Shown here: positions 1-9,532 of the stretch, piece by piece
How positions within the stretch are numbered: the stretch's first letter is position 1
Layout: each line of letters starts with the position of its first letter
Notes under the pieces: model-generated
Told to the model about the DNA's origin: nothing
The model's input: only the letters and a program-made list of their open reading frames with translations
Database searches by the model: none
Origin: Streptomyces sp. NBC_00513
GTDB lineage: Bacteria; Actinomycetota; Actinomycetes; Streptomycetales; Streptomycetaceae
Direction: 5' to 3'
Length of the DNA: 64,000 bases
NCBI RefSeq assembly: GCF_041431415.1
Contig: NZ_CP107845.1
Span: 2,914,001-2,978,000 of the forward strand
Program-made: the position numbers and the translations under genes

Positions 1-683
1 CGGTAGGCGCCGACCGCGATCGGGGTGACGACGTACCGCCACAAAGCCACCCAGGGCCAGACGAGCAGCGCCTTCGCCAGCCACCCGAGACCCGCGCCGA
101 TCCACCGCGCCGACCAGGCCACGCCCCGCCCGACGGGTGCCAGGACGTACCGCCACAAAGCAACCCAGGGCCACACGAAAAGCGCCTTGCCCAGGAACGA
201 CAGGACGCGGGCGGACCCGTGACCGAGGGGGGTCAGCAGGTGGGCGTACACGGCGCGAGCCAGCCGGGAGATCCCCTGTCCGGCGGGCCGGAGCAGGTAC
301 CGCAGCAGCGCGCCGCCGATCGGGGCCAGGACGTGGCTGGTCAGGGCACTTCCGAGCCGGGCCAGGCCCTGCCCGACCGGGACCAGGACGTACCGCCACA
401 GCCCCGCCCAGGGCCAGACGAACACCAGCTTCAGCAGGGTCACGAGGACCAGGCCGAGGGCGCGTGCCACCGGGCGGACGACCGTCCGGTGGCACCAGGA
501 CAGGCCGCGGCCGATCGGGCCGAAGAGGTGCCGGTTCAGTGTCCGCCCGAACGCCACGAGCAGGTCCCACACCACCCGTACGGGCAGTACGACGAGCACG
601 GCCACGATCTTCACGGGGATGCGGACGACGCCGACGAGGCAGCCCTCGCCGCCGTTCGCCGGTCGCCCCTTGTCGAGTTCCAT
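1..683 (-). CDS. Membrane protein with WPWVALWRYV repeats (3' end outside window)
   Basis: Reading the minus strand from ATG at 683 gives 227 codons with no stop, so the C-terminus lies before base 1. The protein is hydrophobic and basic. A motif of the type VWPWVALWRYVLAPVG occurs three times, at about residues 88, 169 and 207. At DNA level the last two copies are nearly identical and 114 bp (38 residues) apart, and the first is 243 bp from the second, which suggests internal duplication. Shorter related segments (PIGRGL, PAGQGI, PLGHGS) lie between. It is likely an integral or membrane-associated protein of unknown function. It follows the radical SAM gene in the same direction but is separated from it by a strong terminator. 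No good ribosome binding site is visible. Confidence 0.7.
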   Translation of the reverse strand, partial: MELDKGRPANGGEGCLVGVVRIPVKIVAVLVVLPVRVVWDLLVAFGRTLNRHLFGPIGRGLSWCHRTVVRPVARALGLVLVTLLKLVFVWPWAGLWRYVLVPVGQGLARLGSALTSHVLAPIGGALLRYLLRPAGQGISRLARAVYAHLLTPLGHGSARVLSFLGKALFVWPWVALWRYVLAPVGRGVAWSARWIGAGLGWLAKALLVWPWVALWRYVVTPIAVGAY

Positions 684-699
684 GCAGGTAGGGACACGG

Positions 700-733
700 G
701 ACAGGCCCCCACCGTTGCGGGTGGGGGCCTGTC
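700..733 (-). terminator. Terminator after the radical SAM gene
   Basis: A perfect 14-bp stem (700-713 with 720-733) closes a 6-base loop. It lies downstream of the stop at 821 on the minus strand and just before the start of the next minus-strand gene, so it should uncouple the two. Confidence 0.75.
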
Positions 734-820
734 GAGACCGAGGCGTTACCGAATGTGACCGTGGGGCGTCACCCGATGGCCGCCTTCAACGGCCGTCGGG
801 TCACCGCCTTCGCACGACGG

Positions 821-2743
821 TCACTTGACGACCGTGAGCGGCAGCAGCTTCTTGCCGGTGGGGCCGATCTGGATGTCGAGGTCGAGCTGCGGGCAGACAC
901 CGCAGTCGAAGCACGGGGTCCAGCGGCAGTCCTCGACCTCGGTCTCGTCGAGGGCGTCCTGCCAGTCCTCCCAGAGCCAGTCCTTGTCGAGACCGGAGTC
1001 GAGGTGGTCCCAGGGCAGGACCTCCTCGTAGGTGCGCTCGCGGGTCGTGTACCAGGCGACGTCCACGCCGTACGCGGGCAGCGCCTTCTCGGCAGCCTGC
1101 ATCCAGCGGTCGTAGCTGAAGTGCTCGCGCCAGCCGTCGAAACGGCCGCCGGACTCGTACACGGCGCGGATGACGTCACCGATGCGGCGGTCGCCGCGGG
1201 AGAGCAGGCCCTCGACGATGCCGGGCTTGCCGTCGTGGTAGCGGAAGCCGATGGCACGGCCGTACTTCTTGTCGCCGCGGAGCTTGTCGCGGAGCTTGCC
1301 GAGGCGGGCGTCGGTCTCCTCGGCGGACAGCTGCGGCGCCCACTGGAAGGGGGTGTGCGGCTTCGGCACGAACCCGCCGATCGACACCGTGCAGCGGATG
1401 TCGTTCTGGCCGGAGACCTCGCGGCCCTTGGCGATGACGTTGACCGCCATGTCGCCGATCTGGAGCACGTCCTCGTCGGTCTCGGTCGGCAGCCCGACCA
1501 TGAAGTACAGCTTCACCTGGCGCCAGCCGTTGCCGTACGCGGTGGCGACGGTGCGGATCAGGTCCTCTTCCGAGACCATCTTGTTGATGACCTTGCGCAT
1601 GCGCTCGGAGCCGCCCTCGGGGGCGAAGGTCAGACCGGAGCGGCGACCGTTGCGGGTCAGCTCGTTGGCCAGGTCCACGTTGAAGGCGTCCACGCGGGTC
1701 GACGGGAGGGACAGGCCCACCTTGTCGTCCGAGTAGCGGTCGGCCAGGCCCTTGGCGATGTCGGCGATCTCGGTGTGGTCCGCCGAGGAGAGCGACAGGA
1801 GGCCGACCTCCTCGAAACCGGTCGCCTTGAGGCCCTTCTCCACCATCTCGCCGATGCCGGTGATGCTTCGCTCCCGCACGGGGCGCGTGATCATGCCGGC
1901 CTGACAGAAACGGCAGCCGCGGGTGCAGCCGCGGAAGATCTCCACGGACATCCGCTCATGGACGGTCTCGGCGAGCGGGACCAGCGGCTGCTTCGGGTAG
2001 GGCCACTCGTCGAGGTCCATGACGGTGTGCTTGGACACGCGCCACGGCACGCCGGAGCGGTTCGGGACGACGCGGCCGATACGGCCGTCGGGCAGGTACT
2101 CGACGTCGTAGAACCCGGGGACGTAGACGCCGCCGGTCTTGGCGAGGCGCAGCAGCACCTCCTCGCGTCCGCCGGGCCGGCCCTCGGCCTTCCAGGCGCG
2201 GATGATCTCGGTCATGTCGAGGACGGCCTGCTCGCCGTCGCCGATGACCGCGCAGTCGATGAACTCCGCGATCGGCTCGGGGTTGAAGGCCGCGTGGCCG
2301 CCCGCGAGGACGATGGGGTGGTCGATGGTGCGGTTGCGGGCCTCCAGCGGGATGCCCGCGAGGTCCAGCGCGGTGAGCATGTTGGTGTAGCCGAGCTCGG
2401 TGGAGAAGGAGAGCCCGAAGACGTCGAAGTCACCGACGGGGCGGTGGGAGTCGACGGTGAACTGCGGCACCTTGTGCTCGCGCATCAGCTCTTCGAGGTC
2501 CGGCCACACGCTGTAGGTGCGCTCCGCGAGGACGCCCTCGCGCTCGTTCAGCACCTCGTACAGGATCATGACGCCCTGGTTGGGCAGACCGACCTCGTAC
2601 GCGTCCGGGTACATGAGCGCCCAGCGGACGTCCGTGCTCTCCCAGGGCTTCACGGTGGAGTTCAGCTCACCACCGACGTACTGGATGGGCTTCTGCACAT
2701 GCGGGAGCAGAGCTTCGAGCTGTGGGAAGACCGACTCGGACAT
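821..2743 (-). CDS. B12-binding-type radical SAM protein, TIGR03960 family
   Basis: The protein has 640 residues from ATG at 2743 (MSESVFPQLEALL), preceded by GAAAG on the minus strand. An in-frame extension upstream to 2830 is possible but does not look like the family. The N-terminal third is the cobalamin-binding-like half. The radical SAM cluster motif C-x3-C-x2-C is at C273, C277 and C280 (RGCTRGCRFCQ). The family normally pairs with a DUF2344/TIGR03936 protein encoded nearby, often by the rplU/rne genes. That partner is not in this window and may lie just outside it. The reaction is unknown; RNA or cofactor modification has been guessed for the family. Confidence 0.9.
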   Translation of the reverse strand: MSESVFPQLEALLPHVQKPIQYVGGELNSTVKPWESTDVRWALMYPDAYEVGLPNQGVMILYEVLNEREGVLAERTYSVWPDLEELMREHKVPQFTVDSHRPVGDFDVFGLSFSTELGYTNMLTALDLAGIPLEARNRTIDHPIVLAGGHAAFNPEPIAEFIDCAVIGDGEQAVLDMTEIIRAWKAEGRPGGREEVLLRLAKTGGVYVPGFYDVEYLPDGRIGRVVPNRSGVPWRVSKHTVMDLDEWPYPKQPLVPLAETVHERMSVEIFRGCTRGCRFCQAGMITRPVRERSITGIGEMVEKGLKATGFEEVGLLSLSSADHTEIADIAKGLADRYSDDKVGLSLPSTRVDAFNVDLANELTRNGRRSGLTFAPEGGSERMRKVINKMVSEEDLIRTVATAYGNGWRQVKLYFMVGLPTETDEDVLQIGDMAVNVIAKGREVSGQNDIRCTVSIGGFVPKPHTPFQWAPQLSAEETDARLGKLRDKLRGDKKYGRAIGFRYHDGKPGIVEGLLSRGDRRIGDVIRAVYESGGRFDGWREHFSYDRWMQAAEKALPAYGVDVAWYTTRERTYEEVLPWDHLDSGLDKDWLWEDWQDALDETEVEDCRWTPCFDCGVCPQLDLDIQIGPTGKKLLPLTVVK

Positions 2744-2838
2744 CACGCGACTTTCGTGAAGCGGGCAGGGGGCGACTCTCAAGCGTACCCCGATGCCCGG
2801 CAGCCGCCCGCCGCCAAGATCACCGGCCACGACGGGAC

Positions 2839-4428
2839 CTACCCGGTGAGGTCCACCCGGTCCCGCACGGCCGCCGCCTTGCGCCAGACCTCCGGGAGCC
2901 GGCGTTCGCTCCGCTCGGCCAACGCTTCCTCTCGGGCGTACAACAGGCCCCAGGTGAAGGCGGACTCGCCCGCGGCGGTCGCCTGGACGGCGATCGTTCG
3001 CAGGGCCTCGCGGGCGACCACGCCGTCCTGGTGGTCACCGAGCAGGGTCTGGACCTTCTTGGCGGCCTTGGACAGGCGTGCGGCGGGCTTGCCGAGGGCG
3101 GGTACGGCGGCGTCCGCCGCGTAGCGGGCCCGCTTGGCGGCCTTGCGGGCGGCGTGCAGGGCCAGGTCGCGGTCGTGTCCGGGGTCGAGGTCGAGCGCCG
3201 TCTCGACCCGGCCGGCGAGCCGTTCGAAGTCGTGCGTCACCGCCTCGGGCAGGACGTCGGCCGCCGGGTGCCCGGCGGCCCCGCGCAGGGGCGGGTCGGC
3301 CAGCAGGGCGTCGAGGGCGTCCAGCAGGGCGACGTACCGGTCGCTGTCGAGTGCGGCGAGGGCCTGTTGCCGGGCGGCGTGACCGCGCGTGGTGTCCCAG
3401 ACGCGCAGTCGACCGCGGACCGGGCCGAGCCGCAGGGTGTCGGGGAGTTCGCCGAGGTGCGCCAGGAGGCGTTCGGCCATGACCTCCTGGTCGCGGGCGA
3501 CGCCGAGTTCGGCGGCGAGCCGGCGCAGTTCCTCCCCGAGCGGGTCGGTGGCCGCCCTGTCGAGGACCTTGCGGTACGTCTTGAAGGCGCTGCGCATCCG
3601 CCGCATCGCGACCCGCATCTGGTGGACGGAGTCGGGCAGGTCCCTGCGGACGGCGGGGTCCTGGGCGACCAGGGTGTCGCGCTGTTCGCGCAGGTACCGG
3701 AGCACCTGCGCGCCGGCGGTGTCCTCGGCGGGCCCGGTCTCGGTCCGGGCGGGGGGCGCGCCGCCCGTCTCCGTGAGTGCCCGGGCCAGTTTCGAGGGGG
3801 CCTCGCAGACCCGCAGGCCCTCTTCGCGGAAACGCCGTTCGACGGCGTCGAGCAGTTCGGGGTCCACCCCGTCGGCGAGTTCCACCTCCACCTCGGTCCA
3901 GGTGGCCCTGGCCTTGCCCCGCCTGGCCCGGACGGTGTCGGTGGACAGTTCCGCGAGCACGGCTCCGTCGGCGTCGAGGAGGTGGCTGACCTCGCGGGAG
4001 GAGCGCAGCCGTACCTGCGGCTCCAGCCGGCCGTCGCGTACCCGGGAGCGGACCAGTTCGGCGAGCCGGTCGGGGACGGTGTCACTGAGCGGTGCCCGGA
4101 CCTCGTCGCGGACGTCCGGGGAGACGGGGAGTTTGAGGTGCCAGCCGGCGTCGGCGCCGCCGGTGCGGCGGCGCAGGGTCAGCCCGTCGGCGGCGAGCCG
4201 CTGGTCGGGGGTGTCCCAGTAGACGGCGTCGAGGTCGACGGTGCCCTGCGGGGAGACGGTCTCGACGCCCGCGGTGCCCGTGAGGTCCGGTACCCGGGGG
4301 CGGGCCTCACGGGCCGGCTGCCGGTCGGGGGAGCCGGACCGGTCGGGGGAGCCCGAACCGCTCCCCCGACCCGCGTCGGCTCGCGTGAACTCGAATTTCC
4401 GCTCGATCTCGCGCTTCGTCTCGGCCAT
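2839..4428 (-). CDS. CYTH and CHAD domain protein
   Basis: The protein has 529 residues. The N-terminal CYTH domain (about 1-220) begins with the ExExK-type signature EIERKFEF and has the strands DAVYWDTPD, LTLRRRTGG and WHLKLPV, which line the triphosphate tunnel. The C-terminal CHAD domain (about 240-529) is helical and rich in His and Arg (VHQMRVAMRRMRSAF). CYTH enzymes cleave triphosphates and CHAD domains bind polyphosphate, so a role in inorganic polyphosphate metabolism is a reasonable inference. A Gly/Ser/Pro/Asp-rich insert at about residues 20-50 is unusual within a CYTH barrel. It sits upstream of the radical SAM gene and downstream of rodA on the same strand. Confidence 0.9.
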   Translation of the reverse strand: MAETKREIERKFEFTRADAGRGSGSGSPDRSGSPDRQPAREARPRVPDLTGTAGVETVSPQGTVDLDAVYWDTPDQRLAADGLTLRRRTGGADAGWHLKLPVSPDVRDEVRAPLSDTVPDRLAELVRSRVRDGRLEPQVRLRSSREVSHLLDADGAVLAELSTDTVRARRGKARATWTEVEVELADGVDPELLDAVERRFREEGLRVCEAPSKLARALTETGGAPPARTETGPAEDTAGAQVLRYLREQRDTLVAQDPAVRRDLPDSVHQMRVAMRRMRSAFKTYRKVLDRAATDPLGEELRRLAAELGVARDQEVMAERLLAHLGELPDTLRLGPVRGRLRVWDTTRGHAARQQALAALDSDRYVALLDALDALLADPPLRGAAGHPAADVLPEAVTHDFERLAGRVETALDLDPGHDRDLALHAARKAAKRARYAADAAVPALGKPAARLSKAAKKVQTLLGDHQDGVVAREALRTIAVQATAAGESAFTWGLLYAREEALAERSERRLPEVWRKAAAVRDRVDLTG

Positions 4429-4497
4429 GCATCGAATCTAGTCCCGCCCGGCCGGCGGCGAGAAGGTCGGCAGGAGCCAAACCCGCCGCCCGGGTGA

Positions 4498-5697
4498 TCA
4501 GGCCGAAAGGGGCCGTTGCACCCGGATCGACTGCAGCAGCCCCACCGCGATCCACACGGCGAACATCGACGAGCCTCCGTAGGACACGAACGGCAGCGGC
4601 AGTCCCGCGACCGGCATGATCCCCAGCGTCATCCCGATGTTCTCGAAGGCCTGGAAGGCGAACCAGGCGATGATCCCGGCGCAGACGATCGTCCCGTACA
4701 GCTCGGTGGTCTCGCGGGCGATGATGCAGGCCCGCCACAGGATGATGCCCAGCAGGACGAGGATCAGCCCGGCCCCGACGAAGCCCAGCTCCTCCCCCGC
4801 GACCGTGAACACGAAGTCGGTCTGCTGCTCCGGCACGAACTGGCCGGTGGTCTGCGAGCCCTTGAAGAGGCCCGAGCCGGTCAGTCCGCCGGAGCCGATG
4901 GCGATGCGCGCCTGGTTCGTGTTGTAGCCGACGCCCGCCGGGTCGAGTTCGGGGTTGGCGAAGGCGGCGAAGCGGTTGATCTGGTACTCGTCGAGGACGC
5001 CGAGCTGCCAGATCAGGATGGCCCCGCCGGCGCCCGCGCCGATGAGGCCCAGCACCCAGCGGTTGGAGGCGCCGGAGGCCAGCAGCACGCCGAGCACGAT
5101 GACGACCATCACCATGACCGAGCCCAGGTCGGGCATCAGCATGACGATGCCCATCGGGGCGGCGGCCAGGCACAGCGCCTTGACGACGGTGCGGTGGTCG
5201 GGGTGGGCGAGGTCGCCCGCGTCCACCCGGGTGGCCAGCAGCATCGCCATGACCAGGATGATCGTGATCTTGACGAACTCGGAGGGCTGGATGGAGAATC
5301 CGCCGCCGATCACGATCCACGCGTGCGCGCCGTTGATGGTCGCGCCGAGCGGGGTGAGCACGGCGATGATCAGCAGCAGCGAGAGCCCGTAGAGGGCCGG
5401 GACCGCGCCGCGCAGGGTGCGGTGCCCGAGCCAGATCGTGCCGATCATCAGCACCAGGCCGATGCCGGTGTTCAGGGCGTGCCGGAAAAGGAAGTAGTAC
5501 GGGTCACCCTGGTTCAGGGAGGTCCGGTTGCGGGTCGCCGACCACACCAGCATGGAGCCGATGAAGGACAGCGCCAGTGCGCAGAGCAGTATCGGCCAGT
5601 CGAGCCGGCGCACCACCGAGTCGCGGGCGGTGAGTTTGGCCATGGCTCCGCGTTCCGGGGCGTACCGGGATACGGAGAACTTGTTCGCGGTCTGCAT
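4498..5697 (-). CDS. rodA: Rod-shape SEDS glycosyltransferase RodA
   Basis: The protein has 399 residues and belongs to the FtsW/RodA/SpoVE (SEDS) family. It has about ten membrane segments and typical stretches such as GDLTHP-like DAGDLAHPDHR, LMPDLGSVMV and the C-terminal LPFVSYGGSSM. SEDS proteins polymerise lipid II into glycan strands with a cognate class B PBP. The start ATG at 5697 overlaps the stop of the PBP2 gene (ATGA), so the two are translationally coupled, matching their action as a complex. In Streptomyces this locus corresponds to the sporulation gene sometimes called sfr. Confidence 0.93.
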   Translation of the reverse strand: MQTANKFSVSRYAPERGAMAKLTARDSVVRRLDWPILLCALALSFIGSMLVWSATRNRTSLNQGDPYYFLFRHALNTGIGLVLMIGTIWLGHRTLRGAVPALYGLSLLLIIAVLTPLGATINGAHAWIVIGGGFSIQPSEFVKITIILVMAMLLATRVDAGDLAHPDHRTVVKALCLAAAPMGIVMLMPDLGSVMVMVVIVLGVLLASGASNRWVLGLIGAGAGGAILIWQLGVLDEYQINRFAAFANPELDPAGVGYNTNQARIAIGSGGLTGSGLFKGSQTTGQFVPEQQTDFVFTVAGEELGFVGAGLILVLLGIILWRACIIARETTELYGTIVCAGIIAWFAFQAFENIGMTLGIMPVAGLPLPFVSYGGSSMFAVWIAVGLLQSIRVQRPLSA

Positions 5698-7868
5698 CAG
5701 TCCTGCCTTGCTGCGGGCGGTGCGGGCGGCCCGGCGAGCGCGGGCACCTCCTCCGGGGACGGGGGCACGTAGGGCCTGACCACGGGGGCGTCGATGGATC
5801 CGTCGGGTTGGATGGTCGGCAGGTTCGCCTCCGGCTTGATCAGCAGGGCACGCTTGACGTCCTGCTTGCCGGCCATGTCCAGACCGTAGATGGCGTTGTA
5901 CACGTTGCGCACGGCGGGGCCGGATGCCCCGGAACCGGTACCACCCTGGGAGATCGTCATGACGATCGTGAAGTCCGAGGTGTAGGTGGCGAACCAGGAG
6001 GTCGTCTGCTTGCCGTAGACCTCGGCGGTGCCGGTCTTGGCGTGCATCGGGATCTCCTTCTGCGGCCAGCCGCCGAACCGCCATGCGGCGGTGCCCTCGG
6101 TGGCGACGCCGGCGAGGGCCCCGTCCATCTTGCGGAGGGTCTCCGGGGTGACCGGCAGCCGGCCGTGGGCGCGCGGCGGGATCTTCTCGACCCGCTTGCC
6201 GTCGGCGCTGATGATCGCCTTGCCGATGGTCGGGTTCCACATGGTGCCGCCGTTGGCGATGGCCGCGTAGATGGTGGCCATCTGGATCGGCGTGACGAGG
6301 GTGTCGCCCTGGCCGATGGAGTAGTTGACGGCGTCACCGGCGCGCATCAGGTTGCCTTCGAGGCAGTTCTCGTAGGACAGCAGCTCGACGTAGGTGCCGC
6401 CCTTCTTCCCCGTCTTGCACCACATGTCCTTGTTGGCGGTCCAGAACCGCTGCTTCCACTGGCGGTCCGGGACCCGGCCCTTCTCCTCGCCCGGCAGGTC
6501 GACGCCGGTCTCGGCGCCGAGCCCGAACTGGTGGGCGGTCTTGTAGAAGATCTCGGCCGGGCGCTTCTTCGGCTTGAGCCCGCCGTCCTTCAGCCACTGC
6601 TGGTGGCCGAGGGCGTAGAAGACGGTGTCGCAGGAGACCTCCAGTGCCCGGCCGAGGGTGATGGAGCCGTGGCCCTGGGACTCGAAGTTCTTGAAGACCT
6701 GTCCGCCGATGGAGTACGAACTGGGGCAGGGGTACTCGCCGTCGAACTTGTACCCGGCGTTGACGGCGGCGGCGGTCGGGATCACCTTGAAGATGGAGCC
6801 CGGCGCGGCCTGGCCCTGGATCGCCCGGTTCATCAGCGGGACGTTGGAGTCCTTGGCGGTCAGCTTCGCGTAGTCCTTGGCGGAGATCCCGCCGACCCAG
6901 ACGTTCGGGTCGTAGGTCGGGTTGGAGGCCATGGCGACGACGCGGCCGGTCTTGGACTCCAGGACGACGATGGCGCCCGCGTCGGCCTTGTAGGGAACGC
7001 CCGTGTTGCGGTCGATCTGCTTGCGCGCCTCGACCATGGCCGCGTTCAGCTCGAACTCGGCGACGGCCTGGACGCGCGCGTCGATGCTCGTCACGAGGTT
7101 GGCGCCGGGGATCGCGGGATCGTTCTGGGCCATGCCGATGACCCGGCCGAGGTTGTCCACCTCGTAGCGGGTCACGCCGGACTTGCCGCGCAGGGGCCTG
7201 TCGTAGGTGCGTTCCAGGCCGAAGCGGCCCACCTGGTCGGAGCGCAGGAAGGGCGAGTTGGTGTCCTTCGCCCGGGTGATCTCGCCGTCGGTGACCGGGG
7301 AGAGGTAGCCCAGCGCCTGTCCGGTGTTGGCTCCGCCGGGGGCGGCGTAGCGGCGGACCGCGGTGGGCTCGGCCGTGATGCCGGGGAACTCCTCGGGGCG
7401 CTCGCGGATTTGCAGCGCCTGCTGGGTGGTGGCCTTGTTGGTGACCGGGATCGGCTGGTAGGGGGAGCCGTTCCAGCAGGGCTGGGGGGTCCGCGAGTCG
7501 CAGAGCCGGACCTTGTCCATGACGTCCTGCGGCGTCATGTCCAGTACGTCCGAGAGCCGGGTGAGGACCCCCTTGCCCTTGTCCTTCATCTTCATCAGCT
7601 CGGTGCGGCTGGCGGAGACGACCAGACGGGTCTCGTTGTCGGCGAGCGCGATGCCGCGCGCGTCGAGGATCGAACCGCGCACGGCGGGCTGGACGACCTG
7701 CTGGACGTGGTTGTTCTTCGCCTCGTGGTAGTACTCGTCGCCGTTGCGGATCTGGAGGTACCAGAGGCGCCCGCCGAGGGTGAGGAGCAGGGAGAAGACG
7801 AGCACCTGGATGATGACGAGTCGGATCCGCACCCGGGAGGTGCGGCCGGTGTCGGGGTTGTTGCTCAC
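5697..7868 (-). CDS. mrdA: Penicillin-binding protein 2, class B transpeptidase
   Basis: The protein has 723 residues. One N-terminal membrane anchor (about 15-38) is followed by a dimerisation domain and a transpeptidase domain. The penicillin-binding motifs are visible: SIFK at 358-361 with the nucleophile Ser358, SCD at 412-414 in the SxN position, and KTGT at 611-614. The family crosslinks peptidoglycan with RodA, whose gene overlaps its stop codon. A proline-rich C-terminal tail (VPPSPEEVPALAG) follows the catalytic domain. The gene is 13 bp downstream of mreD within the mre operon. Confidence 0.94.
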   Translation of the reverse strand: MSNNPDTGRTSRVRIRLVIIQVLVFSLLLTLGGRLWYLQIRNGDEYYHEAKNNHVQQVVQPAVRGSILDARGIALADNETRLVVSASRTELMKMKDKGKGVLTRLSDVLDMTPQDVMDKVRLCDSRTPQPCWNGSPYQPIPVTNKATTQQALQIRERPEEFPGITAEPTAVRRYAAPGGANTGQALGYLSPVTDGEITRAKDTNSPFLRSDQVGRFGLERTYDRPLRGKSGVTRYEVDNLGRVIGMAQNDPAIPGANLVTSIDARVQAVAEFELNAAMVEARKQIDRNTGVPYKADAGAIVVLESKTGRVVAMASNPTYDPNVWVGGISAKDYAKLTAKDSNVPLMNRAIQGQAAPGSIFKVIPTAAAVNAGYKFDGEYPCPSSYSIGGQVFKNFESQGHGSITLGRALEVSCDTVFYALGHQQWLKDGGLKPKKRPAEIFYKTAHQFGLGAETGVDLPGEEKGRVPDRQWKQRFWTANKDMWCKTGKKGGTYVELLSYENCLEGNLMRAGDAVNYSIGQGDTLVTPIQMATIYAAIANGGTMWNPTIGKAIISADGKRVEKIPPRAHGRLPVTPETLRKMDGALAGVATEGTAAWRFGGWPQKEIPMHAKTGTAEVYGKQTTSWFATYTSDFTIVMTISQGGTGSGASGPAVRNVYNAIYGLDMAGKQDVKRALLIKPEANLPTIQPDGSIDAPVVRPYVPPSPEEVPALAGPPAPPAARQD

Positions 7869-7881
7869 GCCTTCTCCTCCC

Positions 7882-8577
7882 TCACAGTTTCTTGACGCTC
7901 TTCACACCCTTGACGCCCTTTATGCGGCCGGCCCGGTTGGCGCGTCCGCGTGCGGTCTTCAGGCGCAGTCCACCGCGCTGGCTGCCGATGCGCAGCCCCG
8001 TGCCGCCGGCCAGCCAGCCGGAGGAGACGTCCTTGCCCTGGGGCGGGCCGCCGCCGGCCTCGACGGCCATCGGGTCGTTCTCGGCGCGCCGGGCGAGCGC
8101 CATGATGAACGGCACGGTGAAGGGCGCGAGCAGCAGGTCGTAGAGGGTCGCGGTGAACAGCAGGCCGGCCAGGCCGACGTGGCGGGCGGCGGTGTCCCCG
8201 ACGAGGGCGCCGACGCCCGCGTACAGCAGGGTGGAGCCGATCGCGGCGGCGACGACGGTCAGCATCGGCCCCCAGGCCGAGCGGAACCGCCCGTTGTCGG
8301 GGCGGGCCAGGCCGACGAGGTAGCCGATGAGGCACAGCACGAGCGCGTACCGCCCGGCGGCGTGGTCGGCGGGCGGCGCCAGGTCGGCGAGCAGGCCGGC
8401 GCCGAAGCCGATGATGGCTCCGCTGAGGTGGCCGTACACCAGGGCGAGGGCGACGACGGTGAGGAGGACCAGGTCGGGTACCGCGCCGGGCAGTTGGAGC
8501 CGGCCGAGAACGGCGACCTGGACCACGAGGGCGACCACCACGAGCGTGGCCGAGAGCAGGATCCGGTTGAAACGCAT
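7882..8577 (-). CDS. mreD: Rod shape-determining membrane protein MreD
   Basis: The protein has 231 residues. The first 165 or so form five to six hydrophobic segments, as usual for MreD, and the last 60 residues are a basic cytoplasmic tail rich in Lys, Arg and Gly. It is placed between mreC and the PBP2 gene with 13-bp gaps on each side, so it is part of the mreBCD operon. MreD links MreC and the wall synthases to the MreB filament. Confidence 0.92.
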   Translation of the reverse strand: MRFNRILLSATLVVVALVVQVAVLGRLQLPGAVPDLVLLTVVALALVYGHLSGAIIGFGAGLLADLAPPADHAAGRYALVLCLIGYLVGLARPDNGRFRSAWGPMLTVVAAAIGSTLLYAGVGALVGDTAARHVGLAGLLFTATLYDLLLAPFTVPFIMALARRAENDPMAVEAGGGPPQGKDVSSGWLAGGTGLRIGSQRGGLRLKTARGRANRAGRIKGVKGVKSVKKL

Positions 8578-8590
8578 GGACGGTCAGCTC

Positions 8591-9532
8591 CTACTCGTCG
8601 TCCGGCTTGCCGGGCACACTGGCGGACGGGGTGACCGTGACGGTGACCGTCGGGGTGGGCTTGGGGGCCGCGGGCTTCGGCGGGAGGACCGCGTCGCGCG
8701 GGTCCTCGCGCGGCGGCATCACGACGACGCCGACGATGTCCAGGCGCGAGAAGCCCACGAACGGGCGCACCCAGACGGTACGGGTGAGGTCTCCGCGGGA
8801 GGGGTCCACCTTGACCACCTCGCCGATCGGCACGCCGGGCACGAACGGCTTGTTGCCGCGCGAGCCGAAGGTGACGAGCCGATCGCCCGCGTTGATCTTG
8901 GCCTTGCCGTTGAGCATCTGCACGGACAGGGCACGGTCGCCCTGGCCGGTGGCGAAGCCGAGTTCGCCGGTCTTCTCCAGTCGGGTGCCGACGGTGAAGT
9001 CGGGGTCGTTGGCGAGGACCACGGTGGCGGTGTCGGGGCCGACGGTGGAGACCCGGCCGACGAGGCCCTCCCCGTTCAGGACGGTCATGTCGCGCTCGAT
9101 GCCGTCCTTGCTGCCCGCGTCGATGGTGACGGTCCAGGAGAAGCCCTGGGCCGCTCCTATCGCGATGACCTCGGCGCCCTTGATCCCGTACTGTCCCGCG
9201 CCGGCCCGCTTGAGCATCTCGTCGAGCTCGCGGACGCGGCTGCGGTTCTGGTCGTCGCTGCCGAGCTTGGCCTTGAGCGCGGTGTTCTCGCGCTCCAGCG
9301 TCGCGATCCGGTTGTGGCGCTCGCCGGAGTCGCGTACGGCTCCTATGGCGTGGGCCACCGGATCCACCGCCGTCGCCACGCCCTTCTCGACGGGGCCGAA
9401 GACCGCTGCGGCGGCCTGTCGGGCACCGTCGACCGGTGACTCCTCGCCCGCTCTGATGTCCACCGTGATCAATGCGAACGCGATGGCGATCAGAAGCACC
9501 AGGAGCAGCCGGCTCTCTCGTGTGTCCCTCAC
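8591..9532 (-). CDS. mreC: Rod shape-determining protein MreC
   Basis: From GTG at 9532 (VRDTRESRLLLVLL) the protein has 313 residues. A membrane anchor spans about 8-26, a coiled coil (RHNRIATLERENTALKAKL) is at about 70-95, and the periplasm-type beta domain follows. The C-terminal tail is rich in Pro, Lys and Thr. An upstream in-frame reading exists to 9763, but the GTG matches the usual Streptomyces start; a GAGGAAGG sequence lies 14 bases upstream, which is rather far. MreC is the extracellular scaffold that activates the RodA/PBP2 pair. Confidence 0.9.
   Translation of the reverse strand: MRDTRESRLLLVLLIAIAFALITVDIRAGEESPVDGARQAAAAVFGPVEKGVATAVDPVAHAIGAVRDSGERHNRIATLERENTALKAKLGSDDQNRSRVRELDEMLKRAGAGQYGIKGAEVIAIGAAQGFSWTVTIDAGSKDGIERDMTVLNGEGLVGRVSTVGPDTATVVLANDPDFTVGTRLEKTGELGFATGQGDRALSVQMLNGKAKINAGDRLVTFGSRGNKPFVPGVPIGEVVKVDPSRGDLTRTVWVRPFVGFSRLDIVGVVVMPPREDPRDAVLPPKPAAPKPTPTVTVTVTPSASVPGKPDDE

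Noticed and set aside
755..3124. Long plus-strand reading frame opposite the radical SAM gene
   Set aside because: High GC makes long antisense frames. The opposite strand has a clear radical SAM protein with conserved Cys; this frame has repetitive Arg/Ala/Val composition and no motif.
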